Source: Kibdelosporangium sp040675465
Lineage (GTDB): Bacteria > Actinomycetota > Actinomycetes > Mycobacteriales > Pseudonocardiaceae
Direction of reading: 5' to 3'
DNA: 64,000 nt
Assembly (NCBI RefSeq): GCF_040675465.1
Contig: NZ_JBFAPA010000001.1
Location: 1,302,001 to 1,366,000, forward strand
Position 1 is the first letter of the stretch. Every line of letters starts with the position of its first letter. Position numbers and translations under genes: made by a program. Of this stretch, positions 43,450 to 51,888 are shown in pieces. The notes below the pieces were generated by a model, which did no database searches, was not told where the DNA came from, and saw only the letters and a program-made list of their open reading frames with translations.

Positions 43450-44399
43450 GACGAGTCGCGCTGCTGCTGGCGGCGTTGGGCCTGCTGACCGCGTGCGGGG
43501 CGCCGGACAAACCGGTCGACCTGGCCGTGGTGACCGCCGTGGACCGGCCCGCGCCCGACGGCTACACCCCGGCGCAGAAGCCGACCGCGGGCTCGCAGGC
43601 GCCGAACTGCGGCGACCCGACGGTGAGCCTGCGGCCCGGCGGCCTGGCCGTGACGGGAACCATGGCCAAGATCAAGGAACGCGGCCGGCTGATCGCGGGC
43701 GTCGACCAGAACACGTTCCTGTTCGGCTTCCGCAACCCGGAGACCAACAACCTCGAGGGCTTCGACATCGACATGGCCAAGCAGGTGGCCAAGGCGATCT
43801 TCGGGGATGAGAACAAGGTCCAGTTCCGGGTGATCGCCTCGCGCGACCGGGAGGACGTGCTGACCAAGGGTGAGGTCGACATCGTGGTCCGCACGTACAC
43901 GATCAACTGCGACCGGCTGCAGAAGATCGCGTTCTCCTCGGTCTACTACTCCACCGGCCAGCGGGTCCTGGTGGACAAGTCCTCGCAGGTCAAGGGGATC
44001 GAGGAGCTGGCGGGCAAGAAGGTCTGCGCGACCGCGGGCTCGACCTCGCTGACCCAGATCGCCAACAACCCGGCGAAGCCGGTGGCCATGTCGGTCGTCA
44101 ACTGGTCGGACTGCCTGGTGCTGCTGCAGCAGGGTCAGGTCGCGGCGGTGTCCACGGACGAGCCGATCCTGGCCGGGATGGCCGCGCAGGACCCGAACGT
44201 CAAGATCGTCGGCCCGAAGCTGACCGACGAGCCGTACGGGATCGGCATTCCCAAGGCCAACACCGACATGGTTCGCTTCGTGAACGCGGTTCTCGACAAG
44301 ATCCGCGGCGACGGGACCTGGCAGCGCAGCTACGACCAGTGGGTGGGCAGCCGGACCGGGGAGTCCGCGTCGCCGCCGAGCCCGAAGTACCGGGACTGA
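43446..44399 (+). CDS. glnH: GlnH-like substrate-binding lipoprotein
   Basis: The protein has 317 residues. The lipobox LLTAC gives Cys17. The solute-binding fold of the polar amino-acid type shows LIAGVDQNTFLFGFRNPETNNLEGFDIDMAKQVAKAIFG and VVRTYTINCDRLQKIAFS, with GIGIPK near the end. In mycobacteria GlnH binds aspartate, glutamate or asparagine and signals through GlnX. No transporter partner genes are here, which supports a sensing rather than importing role. Confidence 0.9.
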   Translation: MRRVALLLAALGLLTACGAPDKPVDLAVVTAVDRPAPDGYTPAQKPTAGSQAPNCGDPTVSLRPGGLAVTGTMAKIKERGRLIAGVDQNTFLFGFRNPETNNLEGFDIDMAKQVAKAIFGDENKVQFRVIASRDREDVLTKGEVDIVVRTYTINCDRLQKIAFSSVYYSTGQRVLVDKSSQVKGIEELAGKKVCATAGSTSLTQIANNPAKPVAMSVVNWSDCLVLLQQGQVAAVSTDEPILAGMAAQDPNVKIVGPKLTDEPYGIGIPKANTDMVRFVNAVLDKIRGDGTWQRSYDQWVGSRTGESASPPSPKYRD

Positions 44400-44414
44400 C
44401 GAGGGGGTGCCGGT

Positions 44415-46871
44415 ATGGCAGAACATGGATCTTCCGACGACCAGGCGGGCACCGGCTGGTTCCGGCCGCCGGACGTGCTGACCGGGTCACAAGCCCAGCC
44501 GCCGAAGCAACAGCAGCCGCAACAGCCGACGCGGCAACAGCAACAGCCGCAGCCCTGGCCGCAACAGCCGCAGCCGGAGCCGCGAACCCAGGCCCAGCAG
44601 CAGAAGCCGAGGAACCCGGACGAGACGCTGCGGATCGCGCCGCTGAGCATGCAACCCGTCGGGCCACCGTCGGACGACCTGCACCAGCCGACGAGCGTGC
44701 TCGGCTCGGTGCACCCGACGCAGAGCATCGTCCCGCCCAAACCGGCCCAGCCGACCAGCGACTCGACGCCGTTCCCGGCGTCCGGGCACGGGTCCGGCAC
44801 CGGCCGCCGCACGGGTTCGCGAACCTCTGGGCGCGGCCGTCTGGGTGCCGGGCTGGTGGACGTTCCGCCGGTGCCGTACCGGGATCCGACGTCTGCGGTG
44901 ATGACCGATCCCGTTGTGGCGGAGAACAAACGCTTTTGCAGCGGGTGCGGCGCGGCGGTCGGCCGTGGCGTGGACGGGCAGCCCGGCGAGGCGGAGGGCA
45001 CCTGCCCGAAGTGCGGGGCGCCGTTCTCGTTCAAGCCCAAGCTGAAGTCCGGTGACGTCCTGGGTGGGCAGTACGAGGTGCTCGGCTGCCTCGCCTACGG
45101 TGGCCTGGGCTGGATCTACCTCGCCAAGGACCACAACGTCAGCGACCGCTGGGTCGTCCTCAAAGGACTCATCGACACCGGCGACCCGACCGCGATGGCG
45201 TCCGCCCTTGCCGAGCAACGGTTCCTGGCCGAGGTCGAGCACGGCAACATCCTGAAGATCTACAACTTCGTGCAGGCCCCGGACCCGAGGACGGGCACGT
45301 CGGTCGGCTACATCGTGATGGAGTACATCGGCGGCCAGTCGCTGCGGCAGATCGCCCTGGAACACCACCGGGTCATCGGCCGCGCGGAGGCGTTGCCGAT
45401 CGGGCAGGTGATCGCGTACGGGCTGGAGATCCTGCCGGCCATGGCGTACCTGCACAGTATCGGCCTGCTGTACTGCGATCTCAAGCCGGACAACGTGATC
45501 CAGACCGACCAGACGCTCAAGCTGATCGACCTGGGCGCGGTCCGCCGCGACGACGACTACGAGAGCCCGCTGTTCTTCACCCTCGGCTACAGCGCGCCCG
45601 AGCTGTCCGAGCGCGGTGCCTCGGTCGCCTCGGACATCTACACCGTCGGCCGGACCCTCGCGGTGCTGTCGATCGAGTTCACCGGGTACACGAGCAAGTA
45701 CGTGCATTCCTTGCCGGGCCCCGATGACGTGCCGCTGTTCAAGCTCTTCGACTCGTACTACCGGGTGCTGCGGCGGGCCACACATCCCGACCCGGACCGC
45801 CGGTTCTCCTCCGCCGAGGAGATGGCCGAGCAGCTCACCGGTGTGCTGCGGGAGGTCATGGCGCTCGGCACCGGACGGCCGCGGCCCGGTGTGTCCACTG
45901 TGTTCGGTCCCGAGCCGCGGACCTTCGGCGCCACCATCGGTGACGGCGAGCAGGGCAGCGCGCTGCCGGTGCCGGATCCGTCCGAAGTGGTCGGTGCGTT
46001 GCCAGTGCCTCAGGTGGACACCGACGACCCGGCCGCCGGCGTGCTGGCCGCGACGGTGGCCAGTGACCTGAACGAACTCGTTGAGGCGCTGACGTTCGCG
46101 CCGCAGAACTCGGTCGAGGTCCGGCTGCGGATGCTGCGTGCCCGGACCGAGCTCGGGGACATCGCGCGGGCTTCCGGCGAACTGGAGATGGCCAGGCGGC
46201 TCGCGCAGGACCCGCACGACTGGCGGTTGCATTGGCACCGCGGGCTTCTGGAGCTCGCGATGCGCCGCCCGGCGGATGCACGCGCGTCCTTCGACGTGGT
46301 GTACGACGCCCTGCCCGGTGAGGCAGCGCCCAAGCTGGCATTGGCGATCAGCGCCGAGTACCAGCGGGATTACTTTGCCGCGGCACGGTTCTACGAGCAG
46401 GTGTGGCGGACCGACCGGTCCTATGTCAGCGCCGCCTTCGGGTTGGTGCGCGTGTATCTGGCGCAGGGAGCGCGAACCGGCGCGATCGAGGTGCTGGAGT
46501 CGGTGCCGGACTCGTCCAGCCACTACGTGACCGCGCAGGTCGCGGCGATCAAGATCAAGGCCCGTGCGCACGAGGTCGGCAAGCTCGCCGAACCCGACCT
46601 CTACGACGCCGCCCGGCGGCTGGAGCGCCTCGCGCTGGACGCCGAACGCCGGACCCAGCTGTCCGCCGAGGTCCTGGAGGCGGCCTACGGCTACGTCCAG
46701 GCCGGCGGCCGGGGCGGCGGAACCGTCCTGGGCTGCACGCTTTCCGAGCGGGAGCTGAGGTTCGGCCTGGAACGCTGTTACCGGGCCCTCGCCCGCCTCG
46801 CCAGCACCCCGGAGGCCCGCCACGACCTCGTCGACCGGGCCAACGCCATCCGCCCCCGCACGCTGACGTGA
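44415..46871 (+). CDS. pknG: Serine/threonine protein kinase PknG
   Basis: The protein has 818 residues. An N-terminal tail of about 140 residues is Gln/Pro-rich. Then come a rubredoxin-like module (CSGCG and CPKCG, about residues 175-205), a kinase domain (ATP Lys in WVVLKGL; YCDLKPDNV; IDLGAVR in place of DFG, as is normal for PknG), and a C-terminal TPR domain. It lacks a membrane segment and is cytosolic. It controls GarA/OdhI and thereby 2-oxoglutarate flux in response to amino acids. The gene follows glnH by 15 bases. Confidence 0.95.
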   Translation: MAEHGSSDDQAGTGWFRPPDVLTGSQAQPPKQQQPQQPTRQQQQPQPWPQQPQPEPRTQAQQQKPRNPDETLRIAPLSMQPVGPPSDDLHQPTSVLGSVHPTQSIVPPKPAQPTSDSTPFPASGHGSGTGRRTGSRTSGRGRLGAGLVDVPPVPYRDPTSAVMTDPVVAENKRFCSGCGAAVGRGVDGQPGEAEGTCPKCGAPFSFKPKLKSGDVLGGQYEVLGCLAYGGLGWIYLAKDHNVSDRWVVLKGLIDTGDPTAMASALAEQRFLAEVEHGNILKIYNFVQAPDPRTGTSVGYIVMEYIGGQSLRQIALEHHRVIGRAEALPIGQVIAYGLEILPAMAYLHSIGLLYCDLKPDNVIQTDQTLKLIDLGAVRRDDDYESPLFFTLGYSAPELSERGASVASDIYTVGRTLAVLSIEFTGYTSKYVHSLPGPDDVPLFKLFDSYYRVLRRATHPDPDRRFSSAEEMAEQLTGVLREVMALGTGRPRPGVSTVFGPEPRTFGATIGDGEQGSALPVPDPSEVVGALPVPQVDTDDPAAGVLAATVASDLNELVEALTFAPQNSVEVRLRMLRARTELGDIARASGELEMARRLAQDPHDWRLHWHRGLLELAMRRPADARASFDVVYDALPGEAAPKLALAISAEYQRDYFAAARFYEQVWRTDRSYVSAAFGLVRVYLAQGARTGAIEVLESVPDSSSHYVTAQVAAIKIKARAHEVGKLAEPDLYDAARRLERLALDAERRTQLSAEVLEAAYGYVQAGGRGGGTVLGCTLSERELRFGLERCYRALARLASTPEARHDLVDRANAIRPRTLT

Positions 46872-46875
46872 CAAC

Positions 46876-46905
46876 GGCCCTGGGCGCTCGCCCAGGGCCT
46901 TTCCG
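46876..46905 (+). terminator. Intrinsic terminator of glnX-glnH-pknG
   Basis: GGCCCTGGGCG (46876-46886) pairs with CGCCCAGGGCC (46889-46899), followed by TTTCC. It lies four bases after the pknG stop and ahead of the convergent transpeptidase stop, so it may work for both. Confidence 0.83.
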
Positions 46906-46916
46906 TTACATCGCGG

Positions 46917-48077
46917 CTATTTCAGCGCTGACCGGGACTGCCACTTGTCCCAGGGCACGATCCAGTCCGAGTAGTCGTACTGCTCGGACATCTGGACCTT
47001 GGAGCCGGTCACGATCACCGGGTCGCCGGTGAGCTGGCTCTCGAAGTACTTCTTGGCGTTCTCGGTGGTCAGGTTGGCGCAGCCGTGCGAGACGTTCACC
47101 TTGCCCTGCTGGGCCTTCGTGGCGTCGTAGGCGTGGATGAACTCGCCGTTGCCGTAGAACCGGACCGCCCACTTCACCGGGACGTTCTCGTAGCCGTACT
47201 TCTCGTTGGTCATCAGCTTGGTCTCGAAGGCCTCCATCACCACGTGCGTGCCGCCCGTGGTGACCCGGCCGGGGTCGGACTCCAGGCCGTAGCTGGCCGG
47301 GAAGTCGTACATGACCTTGTCGTCGCGCTTGACGATCAGCCGGTGCGCCTGGGTGTCGGCGATGACGGTCTGCTCGCGGCCGATGGTGAAGCTCGAAGTG
47401 ACGTCCGCCTTGCCGTAGACGCCGTTGCCCAGCGAGGTGCCGAACAGGTTCGCGGTGACCTTCACCTGGGTGTTGGGCTTCCAGAACTCCTTGGGGCGCC
47501 AGTGAACGCGTCGGTCGTCCAGCCACGCCCATGAACCCTCGGTGGGCACGGAGGTCTCCACCTTGAGCGACTTCTCCACCGAGGCCCGGTCGGTGACCTT
47601 GGTGTCGAACTTCAGCTCGATCGGCATCGCGATGCCGTAGGTCTTGTTGTCGCCCACGTTGAGCTTGCCGGTCTCGGTGCGCTTCGGCTTGACCGTGCTG
47701 AACGAGCCGGTGATCTCGGTGTGCTGACCGTTGCCGCCGGTCGCCGAACCCGACCAGGTGTAGGACTTGTTGTACTCCAGGGCCTGGCCGGCGGTCCACG
47801 TCTTGTGGTCGGCGGACAGGGCACCCTGGACGGTCTTGCCGTCCTTGGTGGACAGCGTCACCGAGTCGATGGTGCCGTCGGCGACGGTCGCGGTGACCGG
47901 CCCGCCGGGGCTTGCGTCGGTGGTTCCGTTGGCAGGCTGGACATTCGGTGTCGCCGGGGCCTGCGTCACGGCCTCCTTGTTCACCGGAGTCGTGACGGCC
48001 TGCTGGCCCGTGCAGGCGGTCAACGCGGCCGCCGTCAGTACGATGCCGATGATTCCCTTGCGCCCCAGTCGCTTCAC
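46917..48077 (-). CDS. L,D-transpeptidase lipoprotein (copy 1)
   Basis: The protein has 386 residues. The signal peptide ends in ALTAC (Cys22). Two Ig-like domains (about 60-150 and 155-245, the second with SWAWLDDRRVHWRPKEF) precede a YkuD catalytic domain with the HAYDA loop and VSHGCANL, holding the catalytic His and Cys. It forms 3-3 cross-links in peptidoglycan, as LdtMt2 does in mycobacteria. Start GTG 48077 follows GGGGAC. It is a paralogue of the next gene, and both are exported and probably membrane-tethered. Confidence 0.92.
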   Translation of the reverse strand: MKRLGRKGIIGIVLTAAALTACTGQQAVTTPVNKEAVTQAPATPNVQPANGTTDASPGGPVTATVADGTIDSVTLSTKDGKTVQGALSADHKTWTAGQALEYNKSYTWSGSATGGNGQHTEITGSFSTVKPKRTETGKLNVGDNKTYGIAMPIELKFDTKVTDRASVEKSLKVETSVPTEGSWAWLDDRRVHWRPKEFWKPNTQVKVTANLFGTSLGNGVYGKADVTSSFTIGREQTVIADTQAHRLIVKRDDKVMYDFPASYGLESDPGRVTTGGTHVVMEAFETKLMTNEKYGYENVPVKWAVRFYGNGEFIHAYDATKAQQGKVNVSHGCANLTTENAKKYFESQLTGDPVIVTGSKVQMSEQYDYSDWIVPWDKWQSRSALK

Positions 48078-48177
48078 CACAGTCCCCGCTTTCGTTTCGA
48101 CATCCGTACAGACGTGGCGGGGAGGTGGGACGTTCGTCGGATACCGTTGTGACGAGGGTCGCAATTGTCTTGTCCGC

Positions 48178-48217
48178 CCAAAAAGCAACCCCTCGCGAGC
48201 GGGGCACTCGCGAGGGG
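48178..48217 (-). terminator. Intrinsic terminator after L,D-transpeptidase copy 2
   Basis: On the minus strand, CCCCTCGCGAG pairs with CTCGCGAGGGG (48189-48199 / 48207-48217) and is followed by TTGCTTTTT. It lies 18 bases after the stop of copy 2 and isolates it from copy 1, which has its own start region. Confidence 0.88.
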
Positions 48218-48235
48218 TCGTCGGGTGCGACGGGG

Positions 48236-49456
48236 TTACTTCAGCGCGGACTTGGCCTGCCACTGGTCCCACGACAGGGTCCAGTCGTAGTAGTCACCGT
48301 CCTTCGCGGACAGCTGGATGCTGGAACCGGTGATCTCCACCGGGTCGCCCATCAGCACGCTGTCGTAGTACAGCTTCGCGTTGGCCGGCGAGAGGTTCGC
48401 GCAGCCGTGAGAGACGTTCCGCTTGCCCTGGTTGGGCACCGACGCCTGCAGGCCGTGCACGAACTCACCGTTGTTGGAGATCCGGACCGCCCACGGCACC
48501 TCGACGTTCTCGTAGCCGTACGCGCGGTTGGTCATCTTGTAGGTGGCGTGCTTGGACATGACCACGTGCACGCCGCTGTGGCTGACCCGGCCGGGGTCGC
48601 TGTCCAGGCCGAAGCTGGCCGGGAAGTCCCAGACCTGCTGGCCGTCCCGGGTGACCACCAGGCGGTGCGTCTGGGTGTTGCCGACCACGCGCTGGTCGCG
48701 GCCGATGGTGAACTTCGACGTGATGTCCGCCTTGCCGAAGACGCCGTTGCCGAACGAAGTGCCGTATAGCGCGGCGGTGACGGTGACGGTGGTGTTCGGC
48801 TTGAAGTACTCCTTGGGGCGCCAGTGCACGGTCTGGTCGTCCAGCCAGGCCCATGAACCCTCGGTGGGCACGGAGGTCTCCACCTTGAGCGACTTCTCCA
48901 CCGAGGCCTTGTCGGCGACCTTGTTGTCGAACGAGAGCACGATCGGCATCGCGATGCCGTAGGTCTGGTTGTCGCCGACGTTGAGGTGGCCGCCCTCGGT
49001 CCGGCGGGGCTTGGCGGTGGTGAAGCTGCCGTTGATCGGCACCTGCTGGCCGCCGGTGCCGGCCGCGGTGCCCGACCAGGTGTAGGTCTTGCCGTAGCCG
49101 AGCGCCTCACTGGCCGTCCAAGTGCGTTTGTCCGCACTTAGCGCGCCCTGGACCGCTTTGCCTTCGGCGTTGGTCAGCTGGACCGAGCCGATGGTGCCGT
49201 CGGTGACCGTCACGGTGATCGGGCCCTTGGGCGCCACGTCGGCCGCGCCGTTGGCGGGCGTCGCGGTGACCGTCGCCGGCTTCGGCGTCGCGGCCGCGTT
49301 CTCGATGTTCACCGTCGACTGACCCGGTGGCACGGCACCGATCGGGGTGCTGTTGTCGCTGCTGCACGCGGCCAGGCCTAACGCCGCCGCCAGCGTCATC
49401 ACCGCTGCCAGCTTCGAACCCCGTCGTGCCGTCTTGTCTGCTGCCCCACGCTTCAC
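48236..49456 (-). CDS. L,D-transpeptidase lipoprotein (copy 2)
   Basis: The protein has 406 residues. The lipobox GLAAC gives Cys31. The layout is the same as copy 1: two Ig-like modules (TVHWRPKEYFKPN in the second) and a YkuD domain with HGLQASVPNQG and VSHGCANLSPANAKLYYD. It shares long identical stretches with copy 1 (for example VEKSLKVETSVPTEGSWAW) and differs mainly in the signal peptide, the first Ig domain and the substrate lid. A tandem duplication is the simplest explanation. Its own terminator and 160-base spacing suggest separate transcription. Confidence 0.93.
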   Translation of the reverse strand: MKRGAADKTARRGSKLAAVMTLAAALGLAACSSDNSTPIGAVPPGQSTVNIENAAATPKPATVTATPANGAADVAPKGPITVTVTDGTIGSVQLTNAEGKAVQGALSADKRTWTASEALGYGKTYTWSGTAAGTGGQQVPINGSFTTAKPRRTEGGHLNVGDNQTYGIAMPIVLSFDNKVADKASVEKSLKVETSVPTEGSWAWLDDQTVHWRPKEYFKPNTTVTVTAALYGTSFGNGVFGKADITSKFTIGRDQRVVGNTQTHRLVVTRDGQQVWDFPASFGLDSDPGRVSHSGVHVVMSKHATYKMTNRAYGYENVEVPWAVRISNNGEFVHGLQASVPNQGKRNVSHGCANLSPANAKLYYDSVLMGDPVEITGSSIQLSAKDGDYYDWTLSWDQWQAKSALK

Positions 49457-49665
49457 ACCCGTATCGACGCGGCGAAGAGGGCGCGCGTTGGTGTGTTGTC
49501 ACTGTGACTCACATCACAGTTTGGGAGAATGTTCGATGAACGATCGCAAGCCGAAAGATTGTGGCAGGCAGCGCACTGATCGATACCGTACGTAACGCGG
49601 GAGGATCACACGAACGGCCCAGCGATGGGCAGTTCGAGGCAGTAGTGCGGGCCGTATGCAGGCGA

Positions 49666-49833
49666 TAGAGTCCCTGGTGCAGGCCGTAAGTTTCTGTGTT
49701 CGTGCTCCATCACGCTCGCGGAACAAAACGCGGGCGTGCTGTCTTCTCGCTGCAGTTGGCGAAGAGCGACGCCCGGGACGGCCCGGGGTTGCACGGTGTA
49801 ATCCCAAGCTGATCCGGCGACGGAGGCAGATGT
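49666..49833 (+). promoter_or_regulatory. cspA promoter and long 5' leader
   Basis: A TAGAGT hexamer at 49666-49671 can act as the -10, giving a leader of roughly 155 bases before the cspA start. Long leaders of this kind are common in cold-shock genes and may hold cold-sensitive structure; GCGTGCTGTCTTC and CGCCCGGGACGGCCCGGGG are the most self-complementary parts. The stretch 49457-49665 carries no convincing gene; it holds a CCGTACGTAACG-type sequence near 49587. Confidence 0.45.
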
Positions 49834-50037
49834 ATGGCTCAGGGCACTGTCAAGTGGTTCAACTCGGAAAAGGGGTTCGGCTTCATCGCGGTCGACAGCG
49901 GTGAGGCGGACGTCTTCGTGCACTACTCGGAGATCCAGGGCAAGGGATTCCGGACGCTCGAGGAGAACCAGCGCGTCGAGTTCGAGGTCGGCCAGGGCAC
50001 CAAGGGCCCGCAGGCCACGAACGTTCGGCCTATCTGA
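49834..50037 (+). CDS. cspA: Cold shock protein CspA family
   Basis: A 67-residue single cold-shock domain: RNP1 KGFGFIAV and RNP2 VFVHYSEI are intact, with the usual opening GTVKWFNSEKG. It binds single-stranded RNA or DNA and melts secondary structure. GGAGG precedes the ATG. A strong terminator follows 12 bases downstream. Sequence length matches the family exactly. Confidence 0.95.
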   Translation: MAQGTVKWFNSEKGFGFIAVDSGEADVFVHYSEIQGKGFRTLEENQRVEFEVGQGTKGPQATNVRPI

Positions 50038-50048
50038 GACCTGACGGC

Positions 50049-50090
50049 AAAGGACCCCCGGCAGCGGCGCCGGGGGTCCTTTGTTTGTTT
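50049..50090 (+). terminator. Intrinsic terminator of cspA
   Basis: AAAGGACCCCCGGC (50049-50062) pairs with GCCGGGGGTCCTTT (50069-50082) around a 6-base loop; TGTTTGTTTTG follows. It is one of the strongest hairpins in the window. Confidence 0.92.
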
Positions 50091-50133
50091 TGTCGGGGGA
50101 TTTGTTGTTCTCGGGATCGCTATTCGCGGCCAC

Positions 50134-50454
50134 TCAGCGCTGAGGGAAGCGCAGCTGCTGGGCTTCCCAGGAAAGGCGCTCCATGACCCATTCCTGGGCC
50201 AGGGCCTGCGGCGAGGTCTGCCGGTGCGCGGCGAGCTCACGCAGTTGCTCGTTCGCGATCAGCGCCAGGCGCAGCTGGTACACCTCGGAGTTGCCGAAGC
50301 GGCGGCCGGAGGCCGTGGTCTCGACATCGGCCTCGGGGGCGAGGGCGGCCAGGTAGCTCTCCAGCTCCGTGTCGGGCGGCAGCTCCTCGGGCTGCTGTCT
50401 GACGTTGGAGCTCTTGCTGTTACCGCGGATGCGTCCCAGTGATGGCAAAGGCAC
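50134..50454 (-). CDS. Conserved-type hypothetical protein
   Basis: A protein of about 106 residues that I cannot name. The second half is helical and looks conserved: GRRFGNSEVYQLRLALIANEQLRELAAHRQTSPQALAQEWVMERLSWE, a pattern similar to ribbon-helix-helix-like or accessory DNA proteins, but no motif is decisive. The start is uncertain: GTG 50454 fits a TAGGTT hexamer just upstream (about 50486-50491 on the minus strand), while GTG 50508 would add 18 residues. It is convergent with cspA. Confidence 0.55.
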   Translation of the reverse strand: MPLPSLGRIRGNSKSSNVRQQPEELPPDTELESYLAALAPEADVETTASGRRFGNSEVYQLRLALIANEQLRELAAHRQTSPQALAQEWVMERLSWEAQQLRFPQR

Positions 50455-50719
50455 CGGAACAAGATAACGGTTCGGTCGCGAGAACCTAGCCACTGTGACC
50501 CGCGACACACCGAGGGGAAAGCAACCTCGCAGGTGGGCGACGCGTCTGGGTTTCGGTTGGACAGCTGTTCACGGGCCGTGCGCGGGTGTGAACGTTCCTC
50601 TGGGAACAACACGCCGAGTGTGCTAGGCCACCCCGCTGGCAGCGGATGGTGATCACCCGATAAGCTGACTTCGTTAACCAACAGCGAACGAAGAGTTCCG
50701 CATACCCGGCACGAATCGC

Positions 50720-50747
50720 GTGGGGGTATGGGGGGCTCGGCCCCCAA
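50720..50747 (-). repeat. Double-hairpin element, partial copy C
   Basis: On the minus strand TTGGGGGCCGAGCCCCCC is followed by ATACCCCCAC, matching the first half of copy A almost exactly; the second hairpin (GCCGCC-TTC-GGCGGC) is missing. GGACCTTGT, which also occurs near copy B, is found about 50 bases before it on the same strand. Confidence 0.7.
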
Positions 50748-50817
50748 AGTTATTTCGCGCCGGAGGGCCGGGAAGGCGACGAAGGAGTCGAACAAGGTCC
50801 GTCCGGCGACGCGAAGA

Positions 50818-50850
50818 GGCCCCCGCGCCAGGGGGAGGAACGCGGGGGCC
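50818..50850. repeat. GC-rich hairpin
   Basis: GGCCCCCGCG (50818-50827) and CGCGGGGGCC (50841-50850) are perfect 10-base arms around a 13-base loop. There is no T tract, and the nearest gene end is 300 bases away, so it is not a usual terminator. Confidence 0.6.
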
Positions 50851-51093
50851 GGAGGGGATCTCCACAGGCGCTGACCGGGGGTGTGTCAGCTCCTAGATTG
50901 TTGCACGCTCATCCTTCCGATGGCGATAGTTCGCGCCCCAAAAATTCCTGCGAACTGTTCACTTGATGTTTGCCCGAGTCGTGAACCGGTCCAGCTGCAC
51001 GTGCACGCAGTTGTTGCACGGCCCTATCGACGGACATTTGCATGCTTCCGGCAAAAGTGTGGAACGCGTTCTAGTCGTCGATTCAGAACTGCA

Positions 51094-51108
51094 TACCCCT
51101 AGGGGGTA
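51094..51108. promoter_or_regulatory. CsoR-type copper-repressor operator, orphan
   Basis: TACCCCTAGGGGGTA is a 15-base G-tract inverted repeat of the CsoR/RcnR class (TACCC-N4-GGGGTA). CsoR operators normally lie before copper efflux genes or csoR itself; no such gene lies within reach here. A TACACAATACC sequence about 30 bases downstream may hold a -10. Confidence 0.55.
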
Positions 51109-51323
51109 GGGGTGTTCCGCACGGCTGTGTACACAATACCGTCCACCATGCTCACCCGAATGGCCCTACCCAGACGTCGGGACGGCACGTAGTACCCACG
51201 TGAAAGACGGCCAAACACCCTGTTTCAACTACCCACGGTTGTAGGCCATTCACTCTGCGGGGGGCTGTGGACAGGCCTTTTCCTCCCATAACCTCACGGC
51301 CACAGCCGAGCCGGGGAGGCGTC

Positions 51324-51563
51324 ATGAGCGGGTCCCTCGAAGTGCGGAACTTCTTGATGCAGCAGGACACCATGTCGGGTGCCGGCTACGCCGGCGTGCC
51401 GGCCCAACGCACCGGCGATTCCTCGCGGGTGACCGACGACCAGATCCAGAAGGCGCGCCTGGCGGTTGCGCGCGGTGCCCTCAACGCCGAGGACTGCCGT
51501 CTACTACTCGACATGCTCGGCCTCGTGCCAGGCGACGACGGCATCCCGCCGGTCAGCCGCTGA
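51324..51563 (+). CDS. Small hypothetical protein
   Basis: The protein has 79 residues. GGGGAGG lies four bases before the ATG. The N-terminus (SGSLEVRNFLMQQD) and the helical C-terminal half (DDQIQKARLAVARGALNAEDCRLLLDMLGLVPGDDGIPP) look structured, with a single Cys. I recognise no family. A hairpin (GGTCTGTGG with CCGCAGACC, about 51611-51640) follows. A clear ribosome site and codon bias make it likely to be real. Confidence 0.6.
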   Translation: MSGSLEVRNFLMQQDTMSGAGYAGVPAQRTGDSSRVTDDQIQKARLAVARGALNAEDCRLLLDMLGLVPGDDGIPPVSR

Positions 51564-51702
51564 CCTCCGGGTTCTTCGCGGTTCGGACGGATGTGACGAG
51601 GGCCACGTAAAGGTCTGTGGGCGTGCGGGAGCGTCCGCAGACCCCCAAAAGAGGCCCGTCAGCGATGGTTTGCGCAGGTCAACCGGTTTTGGATAACCCG
51701 TT

Positions 51703-51732
51703 TTGGAGAGCCCCGGGGTCGTGCCCTATGCT
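51703..51732 (+). promoter_or_regulatory. Promoter of the tRNA-Glu gene
   Basis: TTGGAG (51703-51708) and TATGCT (51727-51732) are separated by 18 bases, and the tRNA begins 38 bases after the -10. Spacing and strength suit a housekeeping promoter for a stable RNA. Confidence 0.6.
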
Positions 51733-51769
51733 TCTCGTGCTCCCAGCGGAAAGCCAAAGGGACTTAGGC

Positions 51770-51842
51770 GCTCCCATCGTCTAGCGGCCTAGGACTCCGC
51801 CCTTTCAAGGCGGCAGCGCGGGTTCGAATCCCGTTGGGAGCA
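51770..51842 (+). tRNA. tRNA-Glu (anticodon UUC)
   Basis: A 73-base cloverleaf: acceptor GCTCCCA with TGGGAGC, anticodon loop CTTTCAA giving UUC, T-arm CGGGTTCGAATCCCG, discriminator A. CCA is not encoded. It is the first of three tRNA genes on this strand. Confidence 0.96.
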
Positions 51843-51888
51843 CGCGGTAAGGTTAGACAGCAAGACAAGCAGTACTGCACAACAGCAA

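Larger units (their letters stand above)
50509..51323. other. Gene-poor stretch before the tRNA cluster
   Basis: About 815 bases without a convincing gene. It holds a partial copy of the double-hairpin element (50720-50747), a GC hairpin (50818-50850), and a CsoR-like operator (51094-51108). Several short open frames exist (for example 51149-51193) but none has support. The composition drops in GC around 50,880-51,080. Confidence 0.6.

Noticed and set aside
44487..46874. A 795-codon open frame antisense to pknG
   Set aside because: The plus-strand frame has all PknG domains, and the antisense product is His/Arg/Gly-rich shadow sequence.
49536..49595. Short frame starting ATGAACGATCGC before cspA
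   Set aside because: It has no ribosome site, is only about 19 codons and overlaps no recognised feature; leader sequence is the simpler reading.
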